Shown here one piece after another: positions 7,987-16,101 of a DNA stretch of 64,000 bases. The stretch's first letter is position 1. Every line of letters starts with the position of its first letter. The position numbers and the translations under genes are program-made. The notes beneath the pieces were generated by a model that did not search any database, was not told where the DNA came from, and saw nothing but the letters and a program-made list of their open reading frames with translations. The DNA comes from JAZIHH01 sp036678685 (GTDB lineage Bacteria > Bacillota > UBA4882 > UBA10575). The DNA is taken from contig JAZIHH010000020.1 in assembly GCA_036678685.1 (NCBI GenBank), positions 124,001-188,000 on the forward strand, written 5' to 3'.

Positions 7987-10272
7987 GTGGACCGCATGTT
8001 GTATTCCCGGACCGCCGGCTCCGGCCGGCAAAAAAACCGGTTGTCTTATGGTCTTTTTGCCCTTGTTTTTCTTTTGGCCCCGGTTTTTTTCTTGCCCAAA
8101 CCGGCCGCCGGCCGGGAGACGCTTCTTACCGGAGAAAAAGCCGACAAAGTGCTGGTGCTCTTTATGGGCGGTCTCTCCCTTGCCCATTGGCAGGCGACGG
8201 AGGCGCCGAATCTCCGCGCCCTGACCGGACAGGGAGCGGTGGGAATTATGAATGTACGGTCCGCCGGGTCTTTTACACCCGACAATGCCTACGCCACTTT
8301 CGGAGCGGGAGAGCGCGCCCTGGGGTCCCCGGAGGCGGGGCATGCCTTTAAAACCGGGGATTTGTATGAAGGCGGCCGTGCGGAAGAGGTTTTTGCCCGG
8401 CGGACCGGCCGGCAGCCGTCGCCCGGTGCGGTCCTGGTCATGGATTATCCCCGGATCCTCAAAAACAACAGCCGTCTGGACCAGGTTTTGGGACCGGGGA
8501 CTTTGGGCGCGACTCTGGAAAAGGCCGGCAAGAAAACGGCGGTGCTCGGTAACGCCGATACCCGGCAGGGGCCCGGCCGCGAGGCGGCGCTGGCCGTGAT
8601 GAACCGGGAGGGACTGGTCTTCACCGGTGAAGTGGGAACCGGCCTTTGCCGGTCCAACCCAAGCAAACCGTGGGGCATGGAAACCGATTACCAACGGCTT
8701 TTATCAGCAATCGAAAGGACCATGGCCGAAGTTGACTGTGTTGTGGTTGAACTTGGTGATACGTCCCGGGTGGAAAAATACCGGGATTTTCTCTTGCCGG
8801 CCCAACGGGAGGAATACCGCCGCCGGGCGTTGACCGACGCCGACCGTTTTCTCGGGGCGCTGTTGGACAAGATTAACCTCGACCGGACCCTGCTTTTACT
8901 GGTCACCCCTTTTCCCCCGCATGACGCCGTGGAACAGGGGGACACCTTAACCCCGGTCCTGGCGGCCGGTCCCGGCTTTAACGCCGGGCTCCTCTTTTCC
9001 CCCGGCACCCGGCGGCCGGGTATTATCACCTGTTCCGATCTCCAGGCCACGATTTTTAACCGCCTCGGCATCCCCAAACCCCCCGGGCTTCCGGGCCGTT
9101 CCTTGACTTGGACGCCGGAGGAGGCGCCGTTGACGGCCCTGGCGAAACTAAACGGGAGGATTGTCCGGGTCAACAACGCCAGAGGGCCGGTGCTCAAAGG
9201 GTTTGTTCTGATCCAGATTATTCTCTTTATCGTCATTTTACTGGTTATCCTGCGTCCACCCCGCCGGGTTTGGATCTACGAGGGCCTGCAGATGATGCTG
9301 GCCGGGATTGCGGCTGTTCCTTTGGCCCTGCTGGTTTTACCCGGGTTTGCCGTTCCCGGGGTGGAAGGGGTCGCCCTTTACCTGGTGGCCGCCGGACTGG
9401 CCGCCGCCTGGGTCAGCCGGCGGAAAGGCGCCGGCGGGCCGGTTTTCCCCGCGTTGCTCGCCCTGGTGACCGCCTTCTTCCTTTTGGTCGATATCTTGCG
9501 CCACTCCCCCCTCATGAGCGAATCGTTGCTGGGATTCAGCCCGGTGGGAGGAGCGCGGTACTACGGGATCGGCAATGAATACCTGGGCATTCTGCTCGGC
9601 GGGTCGGTTATTGGGGCCACGTACTTTCTCGACCGGACGGGTAACCGGCTCTGGGGGAAAATAACAGTCGTCCTGTTCTTTGCTCTTTGCCTGTTGGCCG
9701 CCGCCACCCCCTGGTTGGGGGCGAACCTGGGCGGGGCCTTGGCTCTGTCCGTGGCCTATCTGGTTACCGGGTTATCGTTATTTGCCTGGCGTACGCCGGG
9801 AAAACGGTTCTGGCCGGTACTGGCCGGAGGCATAGGCGTACTGGCCCTTTTGGGAGTGGTGGATTTTTTACGCGATCCGGAGGCCCAATCCCACGTCGGA
9901 CAATTGGTAACCATGATGCGGGCGGAAGGGGTGGCCGCCGCCGTCCCCATCATCCTGCGGAAGATTAAAATGAATCTTACGCTGATCGAATATACGATTT
10001 GGAGCAGAATTCTTGTCACGTTTCTTATTGTTCTGATTGTCCTCAGCCTGCATCCGGGGAAAAAGCCCGGGGAGATCAGCCGGAGTTTTCCGGCGCTGGT
10101 CAAAGGTTTCCGGGGGGCGCTGGCGGGCAGTGTTGCCGCCTTGGTCTTCAATGACTCAGGGATCGTGGCCGCCGCCACCAGCCTCCTTTTCCCTGTGGTG
10201 ACGTTGACCATGATCTTTTTGGCCTCGCACCGCCGGGCGGAACCGTATGACGCGATGCAACAGGGAAACTAA
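7987..10272 (+). CDS. Large membrane protein with degenerate alkaline-phosphatase-like domain
   Basis: I do not recognise a named family. The 761-residue protein has a hydrophobic N-terminal segment (about 20-42, signal anchor or signal peptide). A soluble region (about 50-395) follows with the layout of an alkaline-phosphatase/sulfatase fold: KVLVLFMGGLS start strand, a TPDNAYATFGAGE turn, and a VVVELGDTSR strand. The usual metal ligands are poorly kept; the expected DHG-type motif is replaced by VTPFPPHDAV. The C-terminal half (about 400-755) has roughly nine or ten hydrophobic segments. Start is GTG 7987 or ATG 7996, with only a weak ribosome binding site. A role in envelope polymer or lipid chemistry is conceivable but unproven. 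Confidence 0.6.
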   Translation: MDRMLYSRTAGSGRQKNRLSYGLFALVFLLAPVFFLPKPAAGRETLLTGEKADKVLVLFMGGLSLAHWQATEAPNLRALTGQGAVGIMNVRSAGSFTPDNAYATFGAGERALGSPEAGHAFKTGDLYEGGRAEEVFARRTGRQPSPGAVLVMDYPRILKNNSRLDQVLGPGTLGATLEKAGKKTAVLGNADTRQGPGREAALAVMNREGLVFTGEVGTGLCRSNPSKPWGMETDYQRLLSAIERTMAEVDCVVVELGDTSRVEKYRDFLLPAQREEYRRRALTDADRFLGALLDKINLDRTLLLLVTPFPPHDAVEQGDTLTPVLAAGPGFNAGLLFSPGTRRPGIITCSDLQATIFNRLGIPKPPGLPGRSLTWTPEEAPLTALAKLNGRIVRVNNARGPVLKGFVLIQIILFIVILLVILRPPRRVWIYEGLQMMLAGIAAVPLALLVLPGFAVPGVEGVALYLVAAGLAAAWVSRRKGAGGPVFPALLALVTAFFLLVDILRHSPLMSESLLGFSPVGGARYYGIGNEYLGILLGGSVIGATYFLDRTGNRLWGKITVVLFFALCLLAAATPWLGANLGGALALSVAYLVTGLSLFAWRTPGKRFWPVLAGGIGVLALLGVVDFLRDPEAQSHVGQLVTMMRAEGVAAAVPIILRKIKMNLTLIEYTIWSRILVTFLIVLIVLSLHPGKKPGEISRSFPALVKGFRGALAGSVAALVFNDSGIVAAATSLLFPVVTLTMIFLASHRRAEPYDAMQQGN

Positions 10273-10566
10273 TCGGTTACACTTTTGTCAGCAGGGTTTT
10301 ACACTGGCAATTTTAACTTTATATTATTATAGTTTATAGATAATATTTTTTGTCACCCCAGGGCGGCGACGGCTTTTTAGATCGGATCCACCGGGGCGAA
10401 GAGGATTTGAGCGCTGCCGAAGGTACTCTCCGCTCTCTCCTGTGACCGGAAACTTTGTCACCGGCCAACAGTTGCCTCTTGGCATTCCCTTGAAGGATTA
10501 AAGATGTAGTTGGAGCCTACCCGCAAGTCATTCGTTGTAACATACATAAACATAAGGAGGAGAGAA
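10273..10566 (+). other. Long leader upstream of glpX, possibly structured
   Basis: About 290 nt without a gene. The first 80 nt are AT-rich; the rest is GC-rich with several complementary segments: CCCC near 10354 with GGGG near 10393, GAGCG near 10408 with CGCTC near 10431, and TGAC with GTCA near 10442-10458. The text GCCGAAGG (about 10415) recalls glycine and lysine riboswitch cores, but the remaining consensus of neither is present. It may be a regulatory leader for glpX; no class can be assigned. Confidence 0.3.
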
Positions 10567-11580
10567 ATGCGCGGCAGAGAAGACAAAGAACGGGAAGTCA
10601 TGATGGATGTGGTACGGGTTACGGAAGCGGCGGCGTTGGCGGCCGGAAGACTGATGGGGAATGGCGATAAAGAGCTGGTGGATAGTTACGCTGTTGATGC
10701 CATGCGCGGAATGCTGGAACTGATGAATGTAAAGGGAAAGGTTGTGATTGGTGAAGGGGAGAAGGATCAGGCCCCGATGCTTTACAACGGTGAGATCGTG
10801 GGGAGAGAGGACAGCGATTTTGAAGCGGATATCGCCGTTGATCCCGTAGAAGGGACAAGCCTGGTGGCCAAAGGACTTCCCAATGCTTTGTCGGTTATTG
10901 TTTTGGCGGCCAAAGGGTCGCTTAAGGCAATTCCCTCGTATTATATGGATAAAATAATTGTCGGACCGGGGGTCGGGAAGAATTATATAGATTTGGAAGC
11001 GCCGGTCCGGGAGAATCTCCGGGTGGCCGCCGCCTGTCTCGGGAAAAAAGTCCGGGATTTGACGGTGGTGATTCTGGACCGCCCCAGGCACCAGGAGATA
11101 ATCCGGGAAGCACGGGAAACAGGAGCCCGTATCAAGCTGATTAGCGACGGGGATCTGGCCGCAGGGATCGCCACCTGCCTTCTGGATACCGGCGTCGATA
11201 TGGTAATTGGTACCGGCGGAGCACCGGAAGGGGTTTTGACCGCGGTGGCGATAAAGTGTTTAGGCGGGGCGATGCAGTGCCGGATGCACCCGCGGGATGA
11301 AGCGGAGAAAAAGAAACTCCTGGAGATGGTGGGGGAAGAAGAGCTAAAAAAGATTTATACCGCCGACGATTTGGCGCGGGGCGACAATTTGGTTTTTGCC
11401 GCCACCGGGATTACGGACGGGGATCTCTTGCGCGGGGTCCGTTATTACGGTAATTACGCCACCACCAATTCGATTGTGATGAGGGCGCGCACCGGGACGG
11501 TCCGGCGGATTGAAACAACGCATAATTTGCATAAAAAAACCATCCGTTCCCAGCGACGTGCCGCGGAAGTGCCGGTTTGA
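10567..11580 (+). CDS. glpX: Class II fructose-1,6-bisphosphatase (GlpX)
   Basis: This 337-residue cytoplasmic enzyme hydrolyses fructose-1,6-bisphosphate to fructose-6-phosphate in gluconeogenesis. Family motifs are clear: IGEGEKDQAPML near residue 65, the metal-binding DPVEGTSL near 95, GTGGAPEGVLTA near 215, and a long YYGNYATTNSIVMR segment near the C-terminus. ATG 10567 is chosen because AAGGAGG sits about 6 nt upstream and the encoded protein has the family length; an in-frame ATG at 10510 would add an unrelated stretch. A terminator overlaps the stop. The long leader suggests regulation at RNA level. Confidence 0.93.
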   Translation: MRGREDKEREVMMDVVRVTEAAALAAGRLMGNGDKELVDSYAVDAMRGMLELMNVKGKVVIGEGEKDQAPMLYNGEIVGREDSDFEADIAVDPVEGTSLVAKGLPNALSVIVLAAKGSLKAIPSYYMDKIIVGPGVGKNYIDLEAPVRENLRVAAACLGKKVRDLTVVILDRPRHQEIIREARETGARIKLISDGDLAAGIATCLLDTGVDMVIGTGGAPEGVLTAVAIKCLGGAMQCRMHPRDEAEKKKLLEMVGEEELKKIYTADDLARGDNLVFAATGITDGDLLRGVRYYGNYATTNSIVMRARTGTVRRIETTHNLHKKTIRSQRRAAEVPV

Positions 11581-11599
11581 CAGCCGGCACTTCGTTTTT
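11567..11599 (+). terminator. Intrinsic terminator of glpX
   Basis: AAGTGCCGG (11567-11575) pairs perfectly with CCGGCACTT (11584-11592), and TTTTT follows at 11595-11599. The stop codon lies in the loop. Confidence 0.75.
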
Positions 11600-11705
11600 G
11601 TCCACCCCTTTCTTCCGCCCCTCGCTTTGCAGTGGGGAATCATATCTATAAAACGGCGGCCGCCGGGTTATAATAAAAAAAATAATCTAGAGAGGCGGTG
11701 TTTTG

Positions 11706-11999
11706 ATGCAGGAATTAAATGAACAAGTGGCTTACCTGCGGGGATTGGTGGAAGGGCACGAGTTTGCCGAAGGGAAGAGCAGGGTGCTCTGGGAGAAGAC
11801 TTTGGAGATTTTTACACTGGCCGCCGAGGGGTTGGAACAACTTCAGAAAGAACAGAAACACCTGGCCGAATATATTGAGGCGATCGATGAAGATCTGGGC
11901 TTCCTGGAGGATCATTTTTACGCGCCGGAAGAGAGCGACCAGGAGGAAGGTGAAATCCAGCTGCGAAGTTCCGGAGAGAAAGAAGACCCCCCTCTCTAA
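11706..11999 (+). CDS. Small acidic coiled-coil protein (CD1247 N-terminal domain-like)
   Basis: A 97-residue, highly charged helical protein without signal or membrane segment. Its text (VAYLRGLVEGHEFAE, then AEYIEAIDEDLGFLEDHFY) resembles the small Clostridia proteins annotated as CD1247 N-terminal domain; their role is unknown. A coiled coil is likely from about residue 30 to 80. ATG 11706 is preferred over the TTG immediately before it. The ribosome binding site is weak (GAGGCGGTG). It lies between glpX and the spoIIIA operon and ends 244 nt before it, so co-transcription is not evident. Confidence 0.6.
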   Translation: MQELNEQVAYLRGLVEGHEFAEGKSRVLWEKTLEIFTLAAEGLEQLQKEQKHLAEYIEAIDEDLGFLEDHFYAPEESDQEEGEIQLRSSGEKEDPPL

Positions 12000-12126
12000 A
12001 GCCGTCCTTTTAACCCCCCTTTATTACGGCCGGTTTCCGCCCCCAACCGGCAATTGCCACACGCGGAAACGACCCCCGCCAGGGACCTGTTGACCGCAGG
12101 GAAAAGCTCCGTTTAGAAAATAACCC

Positions 12127-12158
12127 GGTCATATTTTTTTCTCTGCTTCCATATGTAT
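12127..12158 (+). promoter_or_regulatory. Probable sigma-E promoter of the spoIIIA operon
   Basis: GGTCATATT (12127-12135) and CATATGTAT (12150-12158) are spaced 14 bp apart. Both closely match the mother-cell sigma-E boxes (kmATATT and CATACAnT) that drive spoIIIA in Bacillus. A hairpin (TTGCCGCC at 12177-12184, GGCGGCAA at 12200-12207) lies in the leader, between the promoter and the ribosome binding site. Confidence 0.6.
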
Positions 12159-12243
12159 AGCAGTAAGGGACGGGCATTGCCGCCGCTCTTTCCCCTTTTG
12201 GCGGCAAAAAAGAACCTTGTTTTCCGATGGAGGATGGTGACAT

Positions 12244-13221
12244 ATTAGCGGGGAGATTTTACCATTCTTGGCTCCCCGGATCCGGCGGGCCCTGGAAAAA
12301 GTGGACGGGGGCTTAAACCGGTTGGAAGAGATACGCCTTCGCGCCGGAAAACCCCTGCAGGTGGAGGGGAGCCAAATCTCGGCCCTGGTAACCCCGGACG
12401 GCTCGTTTACCGACCGGAAAGACCGGGCCCTCCTGGTCCGGGAGGAGGAGATCCTGCGCTGCCTGCAATTGATGGGGGATAATTCCTTTTACACCCTAGA
12501 AGAAGAGTTTAAAGAAGGGTTTATTACTCTTCCCGGCGGACACCGGGTGGGTCTGGCCGGGGAATGTCTGGCGGAAAACGGGCGGTTGGTCCGGATCAAG
12601 AAAGTGACAGCGTTAAACCTTCGTATTGCCCGCCAGACCATCGGCAGCAGCCGGCGGGTGATTCCTTTTTTGGTGACGAAGGACCGCCCGTTAAGGACGA
12701 TGATTATTTCCCCGCCGCAGGCGGGTAAAACCACTCTCCTGCGGGATATTGTCCGCAGTTTAAGCAATGGGGAGGGGGTCCCTTCCCCGGTCAAAGTCGG
12801 GCTGGTGGATGAGAGAGGAGAAATTGCCGGGTGTTTTCGCGGCATTCCCCAACTGGATGTGGGCCTCCGCACCGACGTGCTCAGCGGCTGCCCCAAACAG
12901 GATGGGATCTTTTTGCTCCTGCGTTCCATGAGTCCCCAGGTGATTGCCACCGATGAAATCGGCCGCCCGGAGGATCTGAGAGCCATTGAGGAAATTCTCA
13001 ATGCCGGCGTGGGTTTCATTACTACCGCCCATGCCTGGGACACGAATGATCTTACCCTCCGGCCGGCGCTGGGGCAGATCTGGGAGAGGGGGCTGGTGGA
13101 ACGGGTTATTATCCTCAGCCGCCGGTACGGGTCGGGGACACTGGAGGGAATCTGGGACGGAAAGACCAAAAAACCTTTGCCGGGAATAACACCTGTACGC
13201 TTGGGGGTGAGGGAAAAATGA
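12244..13221 (+). CDS. spoIIIAA: Stage III sporulation protein AA, ATPase
   Basis: SpoIIIAA is a secretion-type ATPase that powers the SpoIIIA-SpoIIQ channel linking mother cell and forespore. Walker A (SPPQAGKTTLL), Walker B with VIATDEIG and the C-terminal GITTAH region are present. The N-terminal EEIRLRAGKPL motif is typical. The first canonical start is TTG 12268, but the conserved-looking sequence EILPFLAPRIRRAL begins upstream of it. The frame is open back to 12241, and GGAGG (12229-12233) is correctly placed for an ATT codon at 12244, so I infer ATT initiation (325 residues). It heads a compact operon with spoIIIAB overlapping by 4 nt. Confidence 0.9.
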   Translation: MSGEILPFLAPRIRRALEKVDGGLNRLEEIRLRAGKPLQVEGSQISALVTPDGSFTDRKDRALLVREEEILRCLQLMGDNSFYTLEEEFKEGFITLPGGHRVGLAGECLAENGRLVRIKKVTALNLRIARQTIGSSRRVIPFLVTKDRPLRTMIISPPQAGKTTLLRDIVRSLSNGEGVPSPVKVGLVDERGEIAGCFRGIPQLDVGLRTDVLSGCPKQDGIFLLLRSMSPQVIATDEIGRPEDLRAIEEILNAGVGFITTAHAWDTNDLTLRPALGQIWERGLVERVIILSRRYGSGTLEGIWDGKTKKPLPGITPVRLGVREK

Positions 13222-13733
13222 AACTCGTCGGCGCCTTACTGGTTCTCTTTTCGTCCACCGCCGCCGGCCTTCTGTGGGGAAGAATGCTCCGGAAACGTTG
13301 GCAAAACCTGGGCAATCTGCGGCAGGTTTTTCAATGGCTGGAGACGGAGATCGGATACAATCTCTGTCCCTTGTTTGAGGCTTTCCAGCGGATCGGTGAA
13401 CGGCTGCGCGGTGAAACCGCCATCTTCACCACGGTTTTGGTCCGCTTTTTGCATTCCGCCCAGGGATTGACGGCGGAAGAAGCCTGGCGACAAACGGTCC
13501 GGATCTGCCGGGAAAAAATAGTTCTGGCGGAGAAAGACTGGGAGATCCTGGAGGATTTCGGTTGCACCCTAGGTACCACCGACCGCAGTCACCAGATAAA
13601 AGCCATCCGCGAATGTTTGGAACGGATAAAGGTCCAGGAGGAGGAGGCGGGGAAAACCCTGGAAAAAAACGAAAGGCTCTACCGCTATTTGGGAACGGCC
13701 GCCGGGACACTGGTAATTTTACTTTTTTACTAA
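13218..13733 (+). CDS. spoIIIAB: Stage III sporulation protein AB
   Basis: SpoIIIAB (171 residues) is a membrane-anchored component of the mother-cell channel complex, distantly related to type II/IV secretion F proteins. It has an N-terminal hydrophobic helix (about 1-18) and a C-terminal one (about 152-170), with a helical cytosolic region between (WLETEIGYNLCPLFEAF, LGTTDRSHQIKAI). The last motif is typical of the family. The start ATG overlaps the spoIIIAA stop (ATGA), indicating translational coupling. Confidence 0.9.
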   Translation: MKLVGALLVLFSSTAAGLLWGRMLRKRWQNLGNLRQVFQWLETEIGYNLCPLFEAFQRIGERLRGETAIFTTVLVRFLHSAQGLTAEEAWRQTVRICREKIVLAEKDWEILEDFGCTLGTTDRSHQIKAIRECLERIKVQEEEAGKTLEKNERLYRYLGTAAGTLVILLFY

Positions 13734-13805
13734 AGACTTTTCCTCTTTCGTCGGCGGCCTTCCCAACAGCCTGTCCGGAAGCGTTTGGGAAAAGGAGGAG
13801 GCCAA

Positions 13806-14003
13806 GTGCCGGATATAAACGTGATCTTTAAAATTGCCGGGGTGGGCATTCTGATCTCGGTTTTAAATATGGTGTTAAAACAGGCGGGAAAAGAGGAACA
13901 GGCGCAGATGTTAACCTTGGTTGGCGTGGTCGTGGTCCTGCTGATGGTTATACAGTTGATTCAACGCCTTTTTGAAAACGTCAGGGCGGTTTTCGGCCTT
14001 TAA
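13806..14003 (+). CDS. spoIIIAC: Stage III sporulation protein AC
   Basis: SpoIIIAC is a 65-residue membrane protein with two hydrophobic helices (about 7-25 and 34-54), required for the feeding channel during engulfment. The opening PDINVIFKIAGVGILIS closely follows the family pattern. GTG 13806 is preferred: AAGGAGG lies 6 nt upstream and the family protein begins at this point. An in-frame ATG at 13785 lacks a suitable ribosome binding site. The spoIIIAD ribosome binding site overlaps its stop codon. Confidence 0.9.
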   Translation: MPDINVIFKIAGVGILISVLNMVLKQAGKEEQAQMLTLVGVVVVLLMVIQLIQRLFENVRAVFGL

Positions 14004-14015
14004 GGAGGATACGCT

Positions 14016-14399
14016 TTGGATACCGGGGCTTTTTTGGGAATTGCCCTGCTCGCCGTGGTTCTCCTTTCCGTACTCCGCCAAAGCCGGCCGGAATTGGCGG
14101 TCCTCCTTTCCGTGGCCGCCGGAATAATCATTTTTCTCAGGGTCGCCGGGTACCTGAGGGAACTGGTGGAAGTTTTCGCGTTTCTGGCGGCCAAAGCCCA
14201 GATCAATACGGTTTATCTGGAAACGGTCTTCCGGGTAATGGGTGTGGCCTACCTTACCGGATTCAGCGCCCAAATTTGCCGGGACGCGGGTGAGGGAGCC
14301 CTGGCCCTTAAATTGGAACTGGCCGGGAAAATTATCATTCTCTTTCTGGCCGTACCGGTAATGGTCGCCATCATGGAAATGGTACTGCGTATTCTTTGA
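14016..14399 (+). CDS. spoIIIAD: Stage III sporulation protein AD
   Basis: SpoIIIAD is a 127-residue integral membrane subunit of the SpoIIIA complex. Four hydrophobic segments cover almost the whole protein (about 3-18, 26-44, 64-82, 103-126), with the family feature QICRDAGEGALALKLELAGK before the last one. Start is TTG 14016 with AAGGAGG 7 nt upstream. The gene is 12 nt from spoIIIAC and 10 nt from spoIIIAE. Confidence 0.9.
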   Translation: MDTGAFLGIALLAVVLLSVLRQSRPELAVLLSVAAGIIIFLRVAGYLRELVEVFAFLAAKAQINTVYLETVFRVMGVAYLTGFSAQICRDAGEGALALKLELAGKIIILFLAVPVMVAIMEMVLRIL

Positions 14400-14409
14400 G
14401 GGGGAGATT

Positions 14410-15558
14410 ATGCGTTTTATTCTCTTCACCGCCGTAATCCTCATCCTGATTGTTGCCGGGCCGGTATGGGGTTTTGCTGATCTGGCCTCCGTCGTGGAAG
14501 ATCAATTAAACCATTTGGATCTGGATGATTTTTATGCCTATCTGGAGCAGATGGACCGGGAAACCCGGGAACTGCTACCCCGGTGGGACCCGGTGGGAGG
14601 GGAAAAGGGAATTAGCCTTGATTTCTCCGGCCTTCCCAGGCGCCTGGCTGCCATACTCTGGCGGGAAGTGGTGGTCAACTTTAACCTTCTCAGCAAACTG
14701 ATTATTCTGGCGGTAATCGCCTCGGTTCTGGCCCATTTCCAGCAGGCCTGGAGCGGCGAAAGCCTGGGCCGCCTGGTGGAGAATGTCATTTATTTAGTCT
14801 TAACCGGGTTGGTAATCCAAAATTTCCTCTTCACTCTTAATTTGGCCCGCGCGACGTTGGACCGGGCTACAGGATTCATTTATTCGTTATTACCGGCGGT
14901 TTTTACGCTTTTGACCGCCGCCGGGGGTTTAAGTTTGACGACGATCTGTCATCCGGTGGTCTGGACAGGAATCGGACTGGTGGTGCAGGTGATCAAGGAT
15001 CTCGTCTTACCCCTGATCTTTTTTGCCGGAACCGTAGGGCTGGTCTCCTTTTTGGCGGAGGAATTGACCATGACCCGGCTGGCGGGTCTGGCCCGGAAAT
15101 TGGCGGTTGGCTTATCAGGCTTGCTGGTCAGTATTTTTTTAGGCCTCATTACCGTGCAAGGAGTATCGGTGGCCGTGGCGGACGGTGTCAGTTTGCGGGC
15201 GGCTAAATTTGTCACCGGTACTTTTGTCCCCCTGGTCGGAAGCGCGTTGGCCGACAGTATGGAACTGGCCGCCGGTTGCTCCCTGTTAATCAAGAATGCG
15301 CTGGGGGCCTTCGGAGCGGTGGCCGCCGTTATTATTTGTCTGCATCCGGCCGTAAAAATCTTGGCGGTTTCCCTTATTTACCAAATTGCGTCTGCTTTGG
15401 TCCAGCCCTTGGGGCGGCAACGTCTTTCTGCCGCCTTACAGGAAGCCGGGGCCACGTTGATGGTGGTCTTCGCCGCGGTGGCCGTTACCGGATTGATGTT
15501 CTTTTTCTGTTTAACCATTCTGATTGGTTTGGGGAATATGACGGTTATGGTCCGGTGA
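14410..15558 (+). CDS. spoIIIAE: Stage III sporulation protein AE
   Basis: SpoIIIAE (382 residues) is the largest membrane protein of the channel complex. It starts with a cleavable-looking signal peptide (FILFTAVILILIVAGPVWGFA), then a roughly 60-residue extracytoplasmic segment and about eight hydrophobic helices to the C-terminus. Family motifs include LAVGLSGLLVSIFLGLITVQG and the KFVTGTFVPLVGSALADS block. The start ATG has GAGGGGGAG about 3 nt upstream. It lies tightly between spoIIIAD and spoIIIAF. Confidence 0.92.
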   Translation: MRFILFTAVILILIVAGPVWGFADLASVVEDQLNHLDLDDFYAYLEQMDRETRELLPRWDPVGGEKGISLDFSGLPRRLAAILWREVVVNFNLLSKLIILAVIASVLAHFQQAWSGESLGRLVENVIYLVLTGLVIQNFLFTLNLARATLDRATGFIYSLLPAVFTLLTAAGGLSLTTICHPVVWTGIGLVVQVIKDLVLPLIFFAGTVGLVSFLAEELTMTRLAGLARKLAVGLSGLLVSIFLGLITVQGVSVAVADGVSLRAAKFVTGTFVPLVGSALADSMELAAGCSLLIKNALGAFGAVAAVIICLHPAVKILAVSLIYQIASALVQPLGRQRLSAALQEAGATLMVVFAAVAVTGLMFFFCLTILIGLGNMTVMVR

Positions 15559-15573
15559 AGGGACGGGATTGGC

Positions 15574-16101
15574 ATGAGAGAAACCTTCCGCTCCTTGCTG
15601 GCATTGATTCTTCTGGGAGGCTTTCTGGAACTGTTGTTGCCCCAGGATGAAATGAGGCGTTATTCCCGGCTGGTGGTGGGATTATTGGTTCTTTTGTCCC
15701 TGATGAGGATGGTGTTTAACGCCGGCCGTGAATTTCCCCTGGGCCGGCTGGAACTGGGGCTGAACGGGACGGAACCCTCTCCCTCCACTTCTTTTATCCT
15801 TCAAGAGGGAGAACGGGTTCTCCGAGCCGGCGCCGCAAAAGCGGAAGAAAAATTAACGCCGGTGCTGGAAACAAGGGCCAACAACCTGCTCCGGGCGGTA
15901 ACGGGCGATCACGGGCTAACAACGAAATTGGCGGTTGGCGAGGGGGGAAAGGTTGTGGGGGCCACCATTGTTTTAAACAAGGAACCCGGTTTACCCCCGG
16001 AGGCGTTGGCCCGGTTGGCCGGGGAAATTTTCGGGATCAGCCCGGAAACGGTGGAGGTGGAAAAGGTTTTTGTCGGAAAAGGCGAAGGCAAAGAAGATTA
16101 A
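15574..16101 (+). CDS. spoIIIAF: Stage III sporulation protein AF
   Basis: SpoIIIAF (175 residues) carries two N-terminal membrane helices (about 8-22 and 31-48). Its C-terminal ring-building-motif type domain (about 95-170) has the KLAVGEGGKVVGATIVL strand pattern and the PEALARLAGEIFGISPETVEVE helix-strand. It forms a ring-like part of the intercellular channel. The start ATG is 15 nt after spoIIIAE, and the last 32 nt overlap spoIIIAG. Confidence 0.88.
   Translation: MRETFRSLLALILLGGFLELLLPQDEMRRYSRLVVGLLVLLSLMRMVFNAGREFPLGRLELGLNGTEPSPSTSFILQEGERVLRAGAAKAEEKLTPVLETRANNLLRAVTGDHGLTTKLAVGEGGKVVGATIVLNKEPGLPPEALARLAGEIFGISPETVEVEKVFVGKGEGKED

Noticed and set aside
10350..10460. Glycine or lysine riboswitch before glpX
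   Set aside because: Only the short GCCGAAGG text fits; the remaining conserved segments of either class are missing, and glpX is not a usual target.
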